Origin: Aradus depressus
Taxonomy: Eukaryota > Arthropoda > Insecta > Hemiptera > Aradidae
Assembly (NCBI GenBank): GCA_963662175.1
Contig: OY759216.1
Coordinates: 34,303,087 to 34,367,086 of the forward strand
Direction of reading: 5' to 3'
Length of the DNA: 64,000 nucleotides
Part shown: positions 33,691 through 44,393 of the stretch, one piece after another
Numbering within the stretch: the stretch's first letter is position 1
Layout: each line of letters starts with the position of its first letter
The notes under the pieces: model-generated
Databases searched by the model: none
What the model saw: only the letters and a program-made list of their open reading frames with translations
Told to the model about the DNA's origin: nothing
Made by a program: the position numbers and the translations under genes

Positions 33691-34430
33691 AAAATACGCG
33701 GTCTGACGTCATAAATCAAAATATACTTTATTTAGAAGTTACATGTCTGGGTACCCTTCAAAGTACTCTCCTCCCCAACGCACACACTTATCTCAACGGT
33801 GTTTTAACTTGTCTCGGGAATCCACTCAAATCTTCTTCCTTTCAAGGGTCTTTTGAGTTAGGGGAACAAGAAAAAGTCACAAGGAGCAAGGTCAGGTGAG
33901 TAGGAGGGCTGGGGAAGAACAGTGATCGAGTGTTTGGCGAAAAACTCACGAGGTCTGAGGGCTGAATGGGCTGAATTTCGCCGCAACGCGATGCATCTTC
34001 AATTTTTCGGTCAAAATCTCGTGACAAGATCCAACTGATAACCCACACTCTTCAGCAAGCTCCCTGACGGTCAAACGTCGATTTGCCCGCACCAGGGTGT
34101 AGATTTTGTCGACGTGTGGATCGTCAGTTGACGTGGAAGGACGTCCAGGGCGCTCATCTTCTTCAATCGACTGTCGACCACCCTTAAACCGTTCATGCCA
34201 CTTGAAACATGATCGTACGAGTAGATGAGTAAGTAATATGGAAACTCCGCAAATTTTATTAGTTAAGTTCTTATATAAAGCCTCTCTGCCACAATGCTTG
34301 GATAACGAAATCTGAAGACAAAGTTTTTTATTCGTTGTCCATTTTTGTCGGTCTTTGATCAACTAGCGTGTTCCCCCTTCACTACACATTACATTATTTC
34401 CACTTAATCCCATGGCTGATAGCGTGTTAA
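33690..34430 (-). mobile_element. Mariner element, transposase with large internal deletion
   Basis: On the minus strand, 34362-33946 encodes the N-terminal paired helix-turn-helix region: CFKWHERFKGGRQSIEEDER, GRPSTS, TLVRANRRLTVRELAEECGL and SVGSCHEILTEKL. Just downstream, in another frame, come PSYSPDLAPCDFFLFP (third catalytic Asp region of DD34D mariners) and RWGGEYFEGYPDM with a stop. The central part with the first two catalytic aspartates is missing, so the enzyme is dead. An unusual segment (GVSILLTHLLVRS) sits where families have the 'YG.eaLS..qvF' stretch. Ends are approximate; I could not match terminal repeats with confidence. Confidence 0.85.
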
Positions 34431-36051
34431 AAGATAGTATTTCTCTTTGATATTTGGATCAAAATATCTACTTTTTTTGTTTTTTGGTTTTTGGACAAGT
34501 GGTATTAGACTGGACTGGTGGTGCCCCCCCTTCTTTGATCTTGCTAAAAGCCCCTATAGAAGGAGACAAGTGGGACCGAGTCATGCCACATCGAGTGCTA
34601 ACTGGGCCGCTACCAGTCAGGGGCCTCTCAGACAAGTGTTGCGGCCAATATAGTGGGTGGCCCAACTTCTATTCGAAGGCCTGTTTTCACTTTGCAATTA
34701 CAATAATGAAGTAAACACCACTCTCCACTATTTTTACAAGCTTTTATTTAGCTTGCTTTGTTGTCTGTCTGCAACAAATCATGCAAGTCGATTTTGAACC
34801 CTTTTCAATTAACCGATTGACTTGAAATTAGTACAGTCACATAACTCTAGTGACAATATATGCTTCCGTGTTAATGGCGAAACATTAAAGATGGCGGCTT
34901 CCAAATAAGTATTAGAAAAATGATCGAATTAGATTGAAAATAAGTATGCAGTGGTGTTACAGGGTGCGGATGTAATATGGAGGATGAGTATTCGGAAAAA
35001 TGATCACTGGTGACAATATATGCTTCCAGTGTAATTAATTACTAAGGTACAAGTAATTAATTGTGGTCGTGCATAGTACGGCTGGATTACAATAAAATCG
35101 GTTCAATTACACTAATCGTAGGATACACTACAGACGTTGACAATAATGGATCTATTATAAAACAAAATAAATAAAGACTAAAAAGTGAAAAATATTATGT
35201 ACAGTAGTCTATTGTGAATACCATTTCTTTAGTTTATATGAATTTCTTGCTATTATATTTTTTTGAAGTTTATGTTCAAACACAAATAATTTCATATTTG
35301 CCGTTAAGACAGGACTTCCCTTCTCCTTGGAGTTTCCCTTAATCACAACCTCAAGTAATCTGTTTTTATTTTTTAGTGAGTTTTACCTATCAACGATCAA
35401 CATAAGAATATTAGCTGTGTTCACATATTACTTTCAGCACAAAATTGTATTTCTGAGCTACGGAGCAGCTCTGTAAGCCGTGCATGTTGTTATGCCTATA
35501 TTTTTGGGACAGGATTGAAATGAATCTCGTTGAACAAGTTAGTTAGGTATTCTGTTTAAATAAGGAATGTCTGGCGAGAGTTTATTTGAACAGATGTACC
35601 CATCTTCTGTACTGAATTCAAAAAATGCCTCTTTACAACGTAAATGGAAAATAATTTAAAAAAATGTTTATTTCATATCATAAACATAGACATCATTTAT
35701 TATAAAAAAATTCATCTATTATATAAAATAATTTACTATTGAAGCTATTTTCCGCAGATACGCCTCAGGGAAGTTTACAAAGGAAAATTGGTCAAAAGTA
35801 TTGTTTTCACCAGTTTTCCATTATATATAAAAAAAAAAAAAAAATGGGGTGTATATCTGTGAACAAAATAACTTCCGATAGAATGAAAATATCGGCACCT
35901 TTAATATGATCAGGGTACACTCCAGGCCAGGTAAATATTTTGGGGATTCACAAGCCCTTAAATGAGATACCAATAGATTTACAACAAAATGGCCTAAAAC
36001 AAGGATGGATCTGGAAATGTCAACAAAAATATTTTCCTTTCTATAATTTAG
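34431..36051. other. No recognised gene
   Basis: A GC-richer patch at 34500-34680 gives overlapping ORFs on both strands with no known domain. The word GTGACAATATATGCTTCC is repeated at 34853 and 35012. An A-run lies near 35829. Confidence 0.4.
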
Positions 36052-36395
36052 TTTGAGGAAGTATTGTTGTAATCATGCGAAAAACCTAGATCCTCCTTTC
36101 AACGGAATTACATTTCATGGTTCCCTCAACATGTCACCATTTTTACAATGATGTCTGCATGCAGTTGGAACTTTGTGCGCGCTCTAACTCTAGATTTTTG
36201 CCGAAATCGTACAAAAAAATACCACTTTACTTCTGGACCTAAGTATATTTTAAAGTCACGGCTTATACTTATGACGTATAAGACAAGAAGACATGCCGAA
36301 TACCGTTCTAAAATGTCGCTTTGAAACACAATTTTTTAGATGTTTGCTTCATTTACGCGAAAACGATTACTCATACCGAAAAATTTAATCTTACC
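36052..36395 (+). repeat. Family E dispersed repeat
   Basis: It shares GAGGAAGTATTGTTGTAATC, CAATGATGTCTGCATG, AACTTTGTGCGCGCTCTAAC and CGAAAACGATTACTCATACC with the copies at 42075 and 15930. Confidence 0.65.
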
Positions 36396-36449
36396 AAAAA
36401 TGTTATTATTATTAATTAATTAATTTAATTTAAATAAAAATAAATAAAA

Positions 36450-37190
36450 TACAGCTGCAGAGTAGGGCTGGAAGTTAATGTCGACAAGAGCGACTACCTT
36501 ATAGTCAGTAAGAATATTCATCTGGAGCAGGAATTAAATGTGGGGACCTTCTCCTTCCCAAGAGTTGAGAACTTCAGATATCTCGGTTCCACGGTAACTA
36601 GCATCAACTCGATGCTGGAGGAGGTGGACAGAAGACTTCTGCAGGCCCAAAGAGCGTATTTCTCTGTCATCAAACTGCTACGGTCCAGAGCCTTGTCAAG
36701 GAACCTGAAGTATAGGATCTACAGCTCCATGGTAAAGCCCGTTCTGATCTATGGGTGTGAAACCTGGACCCTGACCTCACATCTGGAGAAACGTTTCCAG
36801 ACGTTTGAACATAAAATGCTGAGGAAAATAGCAGGTCCGGTCAAGGATAGAGAAACCCAAGAGTAGAGGATCAGAACCAACAGGGAGCTGAGGGACATCT
36901 TCTGGCAACACCCGACCGTAGTTGCAGATATGAAATCACGGCGCTTAAGATGGGCTGGACACGTGGTGAGAAGCGGACAGCAGACAGCCATAGGACGCAT
37001 CATGGACGCTCAGGTCCAAGGAGCCAGATCACGAGGAAGACCACGGCTGAGGTGGACTGACCTGGTGAAGAAGGATGGTGTGGAACACCACGTGGAGAAC
37101 TGGCGACCGGTGGCGCACGACTGATCGCGGTGGAGAAGGCTAGTGTGGGCGGCTAAGGATCTTCAGGGTTCGTCGCCAACGGAGTAAGAG
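36450..37190 (+). mobile_element. 5'-truncated LINE, C-terminal part of ORF2 with two in-frame stops
   Basis: One frame runs from 36450 to a stop near 37190. It reads GLEVNVDKSDYLIVSKN, ENFRYLGSTVT, RIYSSMVKPVLIYGCETWTL, MLRKIAGP, RRLRWAGHVVRSG, RGRPRLRWTDLV and WRRLVWAAKDLQG. This is the post-palm thumb and C-terminal region of RTE-like and related LINEs common in arthropods. It is interrupted only by TAG at 36864-36866 and TGA at 37122-37124, with no frameshift, so it is a fairly young copy. The RT catalytic core is absent because of 5' truncation. The end has AGTAAG-type short repeats. Confidence 0.88.
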
Positions 37191-37305
37191 TAAGTAATTA
37201 AATTTAAATTAGTCAAGACCAGTGCGAACAAAGTTATAGCGCTTACAAAATAAGTTTAATTTTAGGGGTTGTTTTTTATTTAAAAAAAAATTATTTAAAA
37301 AAATA

Positions 37306-37555
37306 AATATGTTATACGGCCATAACAGGACTTTCTTATACCAACCACTTTTGCACAAATCACTCTCTCCCTCTCCCTCCCGCCTCTCAAATTATTTTAC
37401 ACTGGCATTACTGGATATAAGAAAGTCACTCTTAAAATATTGCTGTGAAACGAAACAAAGGTCATGATGCCAAGACATATACACACTAGCCAGTATGAAA
37501 TGAATTTGGGAGACGGAAGAGGAGAGAATGATCTGTAAACGTAGTTGGTATAAAA
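37306..37555. mobile_element. Family F MITE-like element
   Basis: The left end ATACGGCCATAACAGGACTT with ACCAACCACTTTTGCACAAA is partly mirrored by GATCTGTAAACGTAGTTGGT on the right, after which the end is truncated. It contains ATGAAATGAATTTGGGAG as in the copy at 30055. Confidence 0.65.
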
Positions 37556-38236
37556 AATGTTTTTTCTTTCTGCCGTCTTCCAGATAAATTAGTTAATTCT
37601 CATTCACTAAAAATTTTAAGAACCAAATTACTCCGAATAAAATAATTTCCCCCCTTTAACAGAATGCTGTCTTGGCTGCTGGACGTGACGAAGGTGAAGG
37701 CAGCCAACTGGGCCAGAGACTGTCTCCTACAAGGATGTTGTTACGTCACCATCATATGTTCTCATATCAGACTATTATCATAACGGACTCCTCCCCCCTC
37801 CCCCAACAATTTAGCCTTGAATGCTCTTTTTATTTTTTTTATATTTCTTTATTTTTTATTCTTTCAACTTTATTATCAATTCTTCTTCCCGTCTTTTATT
37901 TCTTTGTTTGCTGTTTTTTTTGTGTGTTTTTTTTCTCCAGACAAAAGAATATAATTAATTCAAATTAATTAATGTATTGTGGTTGGTGTTTAAGGACGCA
38001 GTAAGCCACAGATGAAACACTAGTAGACCTATTTCACTTCACCTTGTGTTTCGTATACTAAAGCTTTAATTGTTGCTTTCTTTTTATTTTCTTGGCAGTA
38101 TGAGGTCCTCCACCAATATTCTATCATTTTTATAGTAATTACTTTTAATAATTTTATTATTATCATCAATTATTTTAGTTATAATCTATTTACTTTACTG
38201 ATATTTGTTAATTTATTTATATATGAGTCGCCCAAG
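37556..38236. other. No recognised gene
   Basis: T-rich, especially 37820-37940. The ORF at 37672-37968 is low-complexity in its second half and not convincing. Confidence 0.5.
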
Positions 38237-38517
38237 TGCAAAACTTGTTAAATCCAAAACTCGAGATTTTTGCGCCATTTTGTTCATTGGACCAAACTCA
38301 GTGGGATGCCGTAGATCAAACAGTTGCAAAACACTTCTAAATCTTTAAAAATGAGCTTCGAAAATCCGATATTGCTGCAAAACTCTGTAAATCCCCTTTG
38401 GCGATTGCTGCATAACTCGTTAAATCCATCCGATTCGGCCGCGTCATAACTCGTTATATCCTCACCCATACATAGGTACTTGGTGCTCTTGGTTTGACTT
38501 CAAATCTCGTTAAATCC
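38237..38517 (+). repeat. Seven iterations of a 17-bp CATAACTCGTTAAATCC-like motif
   Basis: Copies, with small changes, start near 38239, 38255 (partial), 38326, 38377, 38410, 38444 and 38500. Spacing is irregular (about 16-70 bp) and the sequence between copies differs, so this is not a simple tandem array. The last five include a preceding TGC or GTC and end in AAATCC or TATCC. No ORF or known element explains it. Confidence 0.7.
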
Positions 38518-38695
38518 TGGCTATATTCTCCCCTCTTCTTTTCAATATTACCAGCCTCCTATTAATATTTTTCACGTATTTTTGTGTTGGTAACGTGGCA
38601 ACAGTGTTTCACGTGTGGGTTATCCATTTTTCAATTACTGCTGTTTCTTTCTTGTAGTGTTAAATCATCTTCCCCATTTTCTTATATTATAATAG

Positions 38696-38867
38696 TTATT
38701 ATGATTCATGTCCGGGCTATAACTTCGAGATCATATCGCCAACTACCAGAGCGCTCCTTCGTCACTCTGGTGGACATGAGCCCGACTCTACTGTGGGAGT
38801 CCTTAATTTTGCCTATTCTATTTATGATAGGGGTCTTTAACGAGTACCTGACATCGTACAGGCTCGA
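38696..38867 (-). mobile_element. tRNA-derived SINE, 3' half
   Basis: From the 3' end (TTATGATTCATGTCCGGGC) to GTACCTGACATCGTACAGG; the tRNA-like half is missing. Confidence 0.87.
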
Positions 38868-40046
38868 AATACAGTAAACCATTCTTACTTTTTTCTCAAC
38901 GAAATTTCGATTCGAAAGTTATATGAACTTTTGATTATAAAACAAAAAACTATTATTATTCATCTCATAAGTGTTTGTATTCTATGATTTAATATAGGTT
39001 GATGTGTATAATTTATATAAGCTATTTTGAAACATAAAATTGTATGACGTATTCAACTACCATGTTATAGTTTAACGGAAAATAATATTATTATATAATG
39101 CCCCCTGGAGCACCAGAGGCTGAAGTGGACTTATTGTAGTTCCGCATCAAGATCTTACGATGAGAAGAAGAAAACTATTCACAAGAATGGCTGAATTTTC
39201 TACATAAAAGGAGAGAAAGATCAACTGCCTACTTTGAAGTATAAAATTATTTGCCTACTTTAAAGTATATTTCAGTGAAAACTTTAGCTGATTACAAATA
39301 ATTTGAGCAGGGGAAGTACATTGTGTGATTAACCGACTTAAAAAAAAAATATATGTATATATATAATAGATTCTTTAGAAAATTAAGAATATCTCTTTTT
39401 TCCTTCAGCCTTCTCCATCATTGAGATTCAGGACTTCAAATTTTATTTTATAGAGTTGTAAAAATATTACCAAAATTTTAAAAAACGGGTTGAGATTAAA
39501 AAAATAATAAAAAACTCAATTCCGCCGGAGAACACTCTCAGTTAAAAAAGCACTCTTTTATGGTTAAAATTAACAACCACAAATTAAAACTTGTATATAC
39601 ATTTGATAGGTATACATATGATGGTTTGTTTGTTAACAACACCATCTATTTGAAACCAGCCTCACTCAGGGCGTAATAAGTGCAGTGAAAATGTTATTTA
39701 ACGGTGAACCAATTACTGCGGCGAAAATTGTAAATATCTGCCATCACTTCCCGCTGTAACGTGAGAAAACAAATCGCCCAATAAAAGGACGAGCTTATAA
39801 CGGCAAAGCTGAATGAAACGAAGTCAATATAAACTGACGATAATACAAATAATTTTATATATAAGATATTTTTACGATTTCTCTTTAAAAAATTTCCCTA
39901 AAATTGACCGTAAAATATTTAAAAAAAAAAAGGATTGTCAATAAAAATAAACACATATTTCATGAAAAATATCTTTTACCGTTAGTTACAATCTGTCAGA
40001 TAGTAAGTAAACGACTAATTTACAGAAATTTTGCAGATAATAATAC
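38868..40046. other. Mostly unassigned, with a short family C piece
   Basis: Bases 39267-39340 hold minus-oriented family C end words (GAAAACTTTAGCTGATTACA, GAGCAGGGGAAGTACATTGT). ACCATGTTATAGTTTAACGG near 39060 recurs near 12520 and 48350. The remainder shows nothing I can name. Confidence 0.45.
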
Positions 40047-40350
40047 AATGAAATATACTGTAATGAATGTATCGACATGAAATTTTATATTTAAATTCAA
40101 AAGCCCGTAAGGATGGCATCTATTAATTTCCTGCGAAATCGCTCACAGGGAGGAAGGGACCAGAGAAGAGGGACTCGACTAATAACTGCCGATGTAATGA
40201 ATGTATCGACACAAAATTTAGTATGAACATTCAAAAGTCAATTATTGAGTTTTAGCTCAAATGTTGGATTAACTTTGGAGGGAGAGCGAAAAAATAATTG
40301 ATTAATTCTAGTTGAGGAAGTACATAGTCGGTGATTCACCGACGACTTTT
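40047..40350 (-). repeat. Family C repeat with perfect 5' hairpin
   Basis: Reverse-oriented copy whose 5' end (at the right) is AGTCGGTGATTCACCGAC, an 8-bp perfect stem with a one-base loop, followed by a T-run on the plus strand. It includes TGTAATGAATGTATCGACAC twice, about 130 bp apart. Confidence 0.8.
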
Positions 40351-41093
40351 TTTTTTTTTCTGTCTCAATTTATTGATTCTTGCATTCTTTCGTTTTATTT
40401 CTTATGTTATTATTATTTTTTTTATTATTTTTCATTTAATTTTATTACTTTTTTAATGTATTTTATGAAGACCCCTCCTTACAGACGGCCCTGGCCCTGG
40501 CCCTTTGTCAGTATATTTGTATTCTAAATACTAGAATATCTTGCCTGTTTTAATAAAGTATTCATCATTAATCCACTACCCATAATGGAAACTATTTTTT
40601 GGCCCATATTATACCTACCAAAATTATTTATATTATATAAAAAAGTTTATATTATAAATACGAGGAGAGAATTTGGCCGGGAGGGTGGTCCATTGTTTTG
40701 AGGTGGAGAGATACAAACCTGATGATACATAACATCTAACAATAGCTGATAAACATCATCATCAACATCATCTGAAATGCTGATAGTGTAAAGTGTCAGT
40801 CAGGACACAACATCAGATAGGCCCCTCTTGACAAATTTCTGGTAATTTGTTGTTTGTGTGTGTATATGTTAAACATATGTCAGACAGACAATGTTCTATG
40901 TTCACTATGTGCCTTCTTGAAATGACAAAATGGTAGCTCACTAGAGCAATGAGAAATTTCATAATAAAGTTTTGGTAGTTTTCAATAAATAAGATCAACA
41001 GAAGTGGCCACAATACCAAGGAAGTTAATAAAATAAATTTAATGGTTACGCAATTGTGATATTAGATATTATGACTGACTTATGATAATAAAG
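40351..41093. other. No recognised gene
   Basis: T-rich start; CATCATCATCAACATCATC near 40756. No domain-bearing ORF. Confidence 0.5.
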
Positions 41094-41400
41094 TTAGTTA
41101 TTATGACTAATGCCCGGGCTTTAACTGCAAGGTCATATCGTCTACTATCAGAGCGCTCTTTTGTCGCCCTGTTGGTGGACATGAGCCCGACTCTACTGTG
41201 GGACTCCTGAATTTTACCCACCCTAAATTTTTATTCACCTAGGGTAAGGGGTCTTTTAACAAGTACCTGACATCGCAAAGGCTCGGGACCATCGCTTAAC
41301 GTCTCATCCGAAGGACGGCATGCACAAGGTTTTTTCACCTCCCAGATAAGAAAACCTAAAGGCCTCGGCTGGGTTTCGATTCCGCTACCAGCGTCCTCTT
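41094..41400 (-). mobile_element. tRNA-derived SINE missing the A-box region
   Basis: Complete body from TTATGACTAATGCCCGGGC to GGCCTCGGCTGGGTTTCGAT. About 35 bases of the head, including most of the A box, are deleted just before GCTACCAGCGTCCTC. Confidence 0.9.
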
Positions 41401-41538
41401 ATAATAATAAATATTTAGAAACAAAAAAATTAAGTTTTGAAAATGTCCAAATGGGTGAAACTTCAGCCAATGTACAAAAAATAAATATTTTTTGGAGCCA
41501 GTAAGATCAATGAAGTGTTGTTTTAATCATATCAACCA

Positions 41539-41824
41539 GACGCCGGTAGTTCAGAGGTAGCGGGCTTGCTTACTAAGCTCAAAATCGCGGGTTCGAAACT
41601 CGGTCGAAGATCTTAGGTTTTTTATCTGGGAGGTGAAAAAACCTTGAGCAGACCGTCCTTCGGATTGGACGTTGAGCGATGGTCCCGAGCCTGTACGATC
41701 TCAGGTACTCGTTAAAAACCCCTAGCCTATGTAAATAAACATTTAGGACTGTAGAGTGGGGCTCAGGTCCACCAGAGCGACGAAAGAGCGCTCTGGTTTC
41801 CGGGCATGAGTAACAATAACTTAT
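41539..41824 (+). mobile_element. tRNA-derived SINE, near full length
   Basis: Head GACGCCGGTAGTTCAGAGGT, B box GCGGGTTCGAAACTCGG, body with GGAGGTGAAAAAACCTTGAG, and a 3' end GGGCATGAGTAACAATAACT. Small deletions occur near 41745 and 41800. It lies 139 bp from the oppositely oriented copy at 41094, so the pair can fold back. Confidence 0.9.
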
Positions 41825-42074
41825 ATTATTTGTCTTATTATTTTTTAATTTTCTCTCCACTGGAACTTTCATTACTACACATCGAAGTGATGATTTCTGA
41901 CAAGCAAAATACGCGCTTTGTCACAGATGTTGACTGATGTACCATTATCGTCTCGTAATGTCCTATAATAAGATTATTCCCCTTAAATATTTTTCTGCTT
42001 CAAAAGTGAAAATCAATGTAAATATTCAGATTCTGCCTAACCCACTGCAGTTTCTCTTTCATTTCAACATTATA
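41825..42074. other. No recognised feature
   Basis: AT-rich spacer. Confidence 0.5.
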
Positions 42075-42530
42075 ATATCTTCAGTATAAGGAAATATTGT
42101 AATCGCGGAAAATCCGAGTTTTCATTATAATTTCACGTTTCAAGGTCTCCATAAAAGGTTTTGACCGACTTTGCGATGATGTCTGTGCGTACATGATTTG
42201 AATTTTGTGAATGCTCTTATGTAGAAACGATTGTAGCTATGAACTTGAAATTTGATACGAAGAACTCACATGAGCTAACTTAGATCTGATTAAATTCTGG
42301 CGGAAAAGTAAGACCACTTTTCTACGGCGCTAAAGTACATTTTATACGATTTATGACCAAATTGAAAATCTTTACAAATAAAAGCTCAGTTTGCGAGATA
42401 AATTACAAAAAATCCTTAACTGTCTTTTTGAAACCCTATTTATTAGACATTTGTTTGATTTACGCAAAAACTGTTAGTCCTATCGAAAAATTGGATCATA
42501 CCGAAAATGTTCCTTATTAAATGTTATTGT
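42075..42530 (+). repeat. Family E dispersed repeat, longest copy
   Basis: Landmarks in order: AGTATAAGGAAATATTGTAA, TTTCACGTTTCAAGGTCTCC, GCGATGATGTCTGTGCGTAC, AACGATTGTAGCTATGAACT, CTTTACAAATAAAAGCTCAG and ACTGTTAGTCCTATCGAAAA. Best copy for defining the family. No ORF. Confidence 0.7.
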
Positions 42531-43377
42531 GCCTCACCTTGAAACGCTTAAAGAATTTTTAAGTTTCTTTTTATTATCGGTAATTTTATTATTGAAAATA
42601 ATGAGAGTCTGATACTAACACATTATTTCTTTGTACATTAGAGGACACACACATAAGATAAATATAACGGTGTCATATAAATCTAGGTCACATCTTTTAT
42701 AAAAGAGGTTCCACATTTTAAGAATGACGCTATTTCAACACGAGTTCTTCTGTCAGATAATGACATAAATTGGTTACGAATGACGAGAATGCAAATTGTA
42801 CAAATAGGAGAAGACACTTTAAAGACAATATGAAAACAAAGGTAATTGGAGAGAAATGCTAATCAAAAGATCTAATCTGCATGAAGAAGACATCCTAAGA
42901 TTAGAGAGGTGTCTATGAGATTAGAGAGATGTCTATAGAGATATAAAGAATCGAGAACTCGGATCCAATATTTCCTATTCAAGTACTTAGTAGTAAAGCT
43001 GGAGTCGAATACTATATTATCTAGTAGTGCTTATCTTTTTTCAATTGGTATAAGAAAGTCCCGTTATGGCCATATTATATATTTTATTTTATTCTTAAAC
43101 ACTGAATTGAAACATTTCAGTAGAGAATATATTTACCATTTTTAGAGAATATGGCGAAAAAATATCAATGTTTTTTTATTTAAAAGACGCTTTTAATTTG
43201 TTAACCTGCTGTTTTTGTTTGTTTGCTATGATCCCTGTAATTGCTTTCTAAATGAAAGAGTGACAATAAATAAATGAATTATCTTAATAACTTTAAAAGC
43301 TTCAATATAATCAAACAGGAAACCAGGAGCTGTATAATTACAAATTGAATAGTTTTATAATTGAAAATTAAAAATAA
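42531..43377. other. Unassigned, includes a family F terminal fragment
   Basis: Bases 43040-43076 (TTGGTATAAGAAAGTCCCGT then TATGGCCATA) match the right terminus of family F. Confidence 0.5.
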
Positions 43378-43563
43378 CATCAACCAAAAATATCAGATAC
43401 CCTTGTGGCTTACCCTTTCCAGGAGGCGGCAGCCATCATTCCACACCTTACCACAGACAGAGCAGAGAGGATACTGCAGACGGAGGCAACACGAGGACAA
43501 CTGACAGCGGGTTGGGAGACCGCAGTGCGGAGAGCCACCCAGACATTTGGCAGGATAGGATAA
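43378..43563 (+). pseudogene. Unidentified protein-like ORF fragment, no start codon
   Basis: A 61-codon open frame reads DTLVAYPFQEAAAIIPHL and, further on, RAERILQTEATRGQLTAGWE and AVRRATQTFGRIG before a TAA. Composition is GC-richer and the residue mix looks like real helical protein rather than translated AT-rich DNA. There is no ATG. It could be a decayed transposon ORF or an exon. I do not recognise the family. Confidence 0.3.
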
Positions 43564-44112
43564 GCCCCAGTAGTCTGGGGAGTGATGAATATGTTAAAAG
43601 ACCGACCTACAGGGCATAGGGCCAACATAGGTCTAGGGGATAGGACCAACATATATCCGGGGCATAGGGTCAATCGAACCGCATCACCTTACACACTGGT
43701 CTGTGCAAGTCGAGCCCGAGGCTAGAGGAGACCTGTTGGCCCCAACAAGGTCAGGCACTGCTCACACGCCTATCTCGCTTCTCCTCCACCCGTTTCTAGG
43801 TCTACCATCTACAATTTTCGGTCTAAAAATTTCTAGAGGCTTTTCAAAGTAGCATTTTCTATCTCAAAACTAATTTTTAATGTTTATTCTATTCAAATTC
43901 ACTTTAGTACTAGCAGTGCGGAAGTCACCAAAAACTCCCCACACATAGGAGTTGAACTTCAGCCACCATCTAAGAAAAATGACGCCCATAACTAATCTCT
44001 CAACATGATTTTCCCTCATTTTCTTGTAAACGATGCCTATAACGGGAAAAAATATACTGAACCTGCACATGAAAGCTGGTGTAATTATACATGTCAGCTT
44101 GTTGTCGTAGCA
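43564..44112. other. No recognised gene
   Basis: Directly after the ORF fragment, CATAGGG(C/T)CAA-type words recur three times at 43613-43675 (a short degenerate repeat). The rest is unassigned. Confidence 0.4.
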
Positions 44113-44393
44113 GAGGGCTTTAACTACGAGGTCATATCGCCTACTAATGGAGTGCTCTTCTTTCGCTATTGTGAACATGAGCCCGACTCTACTATGGAAG
44201 TCTTAAATGTTGTCTACCTAGATTTAATTGTCTAGGGCAGGGGGTCTTTAACAAGTACCTAACATAGGCTGAAGGCCATCCGAAGGATAGCATGCTCAAT
44301 TCTTTTTTACCTCCCTGGATGAAAATCCTTAGGGCTTCGATCTTGAGCACAGTTGGCAAGCATTCAATGGCATCGCTACCGGCGCTCCCTTGC
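44113..44393 (-). mobile_element. tRNA-derived SINE, diverged
   Basis: On the minus strand the head GAGCGCCGGTAGCGATGCC, no recognisable B box, and a body with several deletions; the end is GAGGTCATATCGCCTACTAA/GGCTTTAACTACG. It is older than most copies. Confidence 0.8.

Noticed and set aside
34447..34714. A small gene from overlapping ORFs on both strands
   Set aside because: GC-richer patch with no recognisable domain; ORFs of similar length on opposite strands indicate chance.
37672..37968. A 98-codon ORF with a hydrophobic C-terminal half
   Set aside because: The hydrophobic stretch is a translation of a T-rich tract; no start context or domain.
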